Part shown: one piece after another, positions 14,883 to 17,075 of the stretch
How the letters are laid out: each line of letters opens with the position of its first letter
Position numbering within the stretch: position 1 is the stretch's first letter
Source of the DNA: CAYVAP01 sp964343195
Lineage (GTDB): Bacteria; Bacteroidota; Bacteroidia; J057
Direction of reading: 5' to 3'
Length of the DNA stretch: 17,075 bases
Assembly (NCBI GenBank): GCA_964343195.1
Contig: CAYFIR010000141.1
Location: 1-17,075 of the forward strand
Program-made: the position numbers and the translations under genes
The notes under the pieces: generated by a model
The model's input: only the letters and a program-made list of their open reading frames with translations
What the model was told of the DNA's origin: nothing
The model's database searches: none

Positions 14883-16271
14883 CTATTGGCGAATGGCTAT
14901 TACCGTGGCGATCTCATCGGGGGCATTGGCAGGGAGGTGGAGGGTCACCCCATCTGCTGATGTGTCGAAGTCCAATGCCTGTCCCCCTATGAGTTCCACA
15001 CCTTGGGCACTTTCAAGTGGGATATCCAGCATTCCATCCGAGGGCCAATCAAACACATGGACAAATAACACACCGTCTTTCTGGGTATAGCGGCCCCAGT
15101 CAGGTTTTTCGTAGGGGCTGGCTTCGGCCCCATAGATGGCCTCGCTGTTGACAGACATCCACTTTCCCATGGCCTTGAGCCGCTCAATGCTGGCTTCGGG
15201 GATGCGTCCCTCAGCCGTCGGGCCAACGTTGAGGAGGAAGTTCCCTCCCTTGGAGACGATGTCGATCAGGTTGCGGATCAGTTCCTCGTCCGACTTCCAG
15301 TTGTCATCCTGCGCATTGTAGCCCCAGGTATCGTTCATCGTCATACAGGACTCCCAGTCCACACCGGGCAGACCCGTATCGGGGATTTCCTGCTCCGGCG
15401 TGCCAAAATCTCCCGCAAAATCACCCTCCGCGTCAAAGCCCTGCATGCCCTGACGGCCCTTGTCCACGCGGTTGTTGATGATAATGTCGGGCTGTAGCTC
15501 ACGCACGAATTGGTAAATGTCCTTGCCCATCTCGCTGGTATAGTCGGGAATCCATTCGCCATCAAACCAGAGTACACCGAGGTCGCCATAGCCCGTCAGG
15601 AGTTCGCGGAGTTGGGGCTTCAGGTAGCTTTCTACATAGCGGTCAAAATGGGGGTTAACCTCGGTGTCGTTTTCGCCACGGTTGTAATCCGGCTCCCAAA
15701 TCGCCTGAGCATCAGGGTGATGCCAGTCCATGATGGAGTGATAAAAGCAGAGCCTGATGCCCGCTGCTTCGCAGGCTTCGGCCAGAGGCCTGAGCAAATC
15801 CTGGCCATAAGGCGTCCGGTCGACCACGTCCCAATCGCTGACTTCGGAGTCCCACAACCCAAAGCCATCGTGGTGCTTGGAGGTGATGACGATGTACTTC
15901 ATACCTGCCTCTTTGGCGAGGCGCACCCACGCTTCTGCATCATATGCCGTTGGGTTAAATTCCCCGGCAAATTTTTCGTACTCCACGATGGGAACATCGC
16001 GGGTGGTCATGATCCATTCGGCAGTGCCGGGCACTTCTATCCCGTCATAGGTCCCGGCAGGCACGGCATACAGCCCCCAGTGGATGAACATCCCAAAGCG
16101 GGCTTCCTTCCACCACTCCATGCGTTGGGCTTTTTCGTCCTCGGATTCGTGGAGGAATGAGGAGGACATGGGGTCTTGTGATTCGGTTGATTCAGTTTGC
16201 CGGGTTTCGCTGGAGCAAGCCGCCGCGAACAGGAGCAGCACCATGCCGATGGAGTAGTAGAAAGCCTTCAT
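14883..16271 (-). CDS. Alpha-L-fucosidase, GH29, predicted lipoprotein
   Basis: 462 residues from the ATG at 16271. An upstream in-frame ATG at 16307 would add 12 residues, but MKAFYYSIGMVLLLFAAACSS starts a lipoprotein signal, with Cys19 as the lipidated residue. GH29 enzymes remove alpha-L-fucose from glycans with retention. The family marks are present: WWKEARFGMFIHWGLYAVP near the N-terminus, SKHHDGFGLWDS, the nucleophile Asp237 in LGVLWFDGEW, and NFLLNVGPTAEGRIP. The acid/base glutamate is probably in GTPEQEIP (Glu293 or Glu295). The C-terminal beta-domain is short. It resembles exo-acting fucosidases that sit on the periplasmic or outer surface. A substrate such as algal fucan or fucosylated side chains cannot be told. 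No transporter or regulator is next to it. Confidence 0.92.
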   Translation of the reverse strand: MKAFYYSIGMVLLLFAAACSSETRQTESTESQDPMSSSFLHESEDEKAQRMEWWKEARFGMFIHWGLYAVPAGTYDGIEVPGTAEWIMTTRDVPIVEYEKFAGEFNPTAYDAEAWVRLAKEAGMKYIVITSKHHDGFGLWDSEVSDWDVVDRTPYGQDLLRPLAEACEAAGIRLCFYHSIMDWHHPDAQAIWEPDYNRGENDTEVNPHFDRYVESYLKPQLRELLTGYGDLGVLWFDGEWIPDYTSEMGKDIYQFVRELQPDIIINNRVDKGRQGMQGFDAEGDFAGDFGTPEQEIPDTGLPGVDWESCMTMNDTWGYNAQDDNWKSDEELIRNLIDIVSKGGNFLLNVGPTAEGRIPEASIERLKAMGKWMSVNSEAIYGAEASPYEKPDWGRYTQKDGVLFVHVFDWPSDGMLDIPLESAQGVELIGGQALDFDTSADGVTLHLPANAPDEIATVIAIRQ

Positions 16272-16416
16272 TTTTCTTGGAGAATTGGAGTGAGTAGTGG
16301 AATCCAAGATAGGGAATTCCGACGAATGGCCCCCGATATCCGCCTGGAGTAGGGACTAATTGCAATTCGCCCCTACCGCGGTTTCAGTCCCTCCAGCACA
16401 CTGTTGGAAAGTATAG

Positions 16417-17075
16417 CCCGTGAGGTCCTTCGTCGTTCCTCCTCAGGATGACTTATAGAGCCAGGGGCGCTTACGCGGAGTTAAGGGCTTTGGGCTTACA
16501 CTTTCACACACCCTGTCATCCTGAGCGCAGTGCAACGAAGCGAAGGAACCTAACCACCACCCTTTCACATACCCCCACTTGTCATCCTGAGCGGAGAGTA
16601 ACGCAGCGAAGGAACTCAACTACCGCACTTTCACAAGCAACACGGGAAAGTGCTACCCGTGAGGTCCTTCGTCGTTCCTCCTCAGGATGACTTATAGAAC
16701 CAGGGGCACTTACGCGGAGGGGCTTTAGGCTTACACTTTCACACACCCTGTCATCCTGAGCGAAGGGAAACGGAGCGAAGGAACCCAACCACCGCACTTT
16801 CACAAGCAACACGGGAAAGTGCCACCCGTGAGGTCCTTCGTCGTACCTCCTCAGGATGACTTATAGAGACAGGGGAACTTACGCGGAGTTAAGGGCTTTG
16901 GGCTTACACTTTCACACACCCTGTCATCCAGAGCGAAGTGCAACGCAGCGAAGGAACTCAACCACCACACTTTCACATACCCCCACTTGTCATCCTGAGC
17001 GAAGTGCAACGCAGCGAAGGAACTCAACTACCGCACTTTCACAAGCAACACGGGAAAGTGCTACCCGTGAGGTCC
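16417..17075. repeat. Tandem REP/BIME-like array (239- and 169-bp units)
   Basis: CCCGTGAGGTCC starts units at 16417, 16656, 16825 and 17064, giving spacings of 239, 169 and 239 bp; the last unit runs off the window. Each unit has an inverted arm (GAGGTCCTTCGTCG...TCAGGATGAC; 16422-16452, 16661-16691, 16830-16860) and one or two direct arms (GTCATCCTGAGCG...GCGAAGGAAC; 16515, 16581, 16750, 16923, 16989). The short unit lacks the second, about 70-bp, direct-arm segment. CACTTTC/GAAAGTG and CACGGG/CCCGTG stems mark unit borders. Translations of the direct arm (CHPERS-type) are known spurious proteins, so no genes are called here. The array begins about 145 bp upstream of the fucosidase start. 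Confidence 0.92.

Noticed and set aside
16448..16812. Open frames of 76-80 residues in the right-end array
   Set aside because: They translate the REP-like units (CHPERS-type peptides), a well-known source of spurious protein calls.

Overview
The window looks like the chromosome of a free-living, polysaccharide-degrading Bacteroidota, possibly of the Saprospiria/Lewinella type (the class is my guess). The evidence is two exported proteins with type A C-terminal sorting domains of the type IX secretion system (T9SS), genes mostly without Shine-Dalgarno sequences, -7 boxes of the TAnnTTTG kind, and a UvrA of the form common in that phylum. No rRNA, tRNA or CRISPR array was seen.

Layout. 155-1741 (-) is a secreted PL9-type pectate lyase-like beta-helix protein. 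1840-2487 (+) is a REP-associated tyrosine transposase (RAYT) whose coding sequence carries a 12-bp tandem repeat and a 28-bp perfect palindrome. 2513-5287 (-) is uvrA. 5288-8804 is an accessory stretch, less GC-rich by eye than the genes on either side. It holds a PIN-toxin/antitoxin pair, an AAA ATPase with DUF4143, and a Uma2-family protein, all on the minus strand and separated by direct copies of two related non-coding repeats (about 179 bp and 132 bp). 8805-11258 (+) is a large FtsX/MacB-type permease ending towards a rho-independent terminator. 11491-14478 (-) is a two-LamG T9SS cargo protein. 14883-16271 (-) is a GH29 alpha-L-fucosidase lipoprotein. From about 16417 to the right edge runs a tandem array of REP/BIME-like repeats with 239- and 169-bp periods, which continues beyond the window.

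How it fits together. The PL9 protein, the LamG protein and the fucosidase fit an envelope-associated polysaccharide-degrading lifestyle, but they are spread out, no SusC/SusD pair is present, and this is not a classical polysaccharide utilisation locus. The most unusual aspect is repeat biology: a RAYT gene with a palindrome inside it, a multi-hairpin repeat family that partitions the toxin/ATPase/Uma2 cassettes, a 179-bp repeat whose edge supplies a promoter-like box just upstream of uvrA, and a long REP-like array. I found no clear new multi-gene enzymatic system; the repeat-partitioned island is the best candidate for something undescribed.
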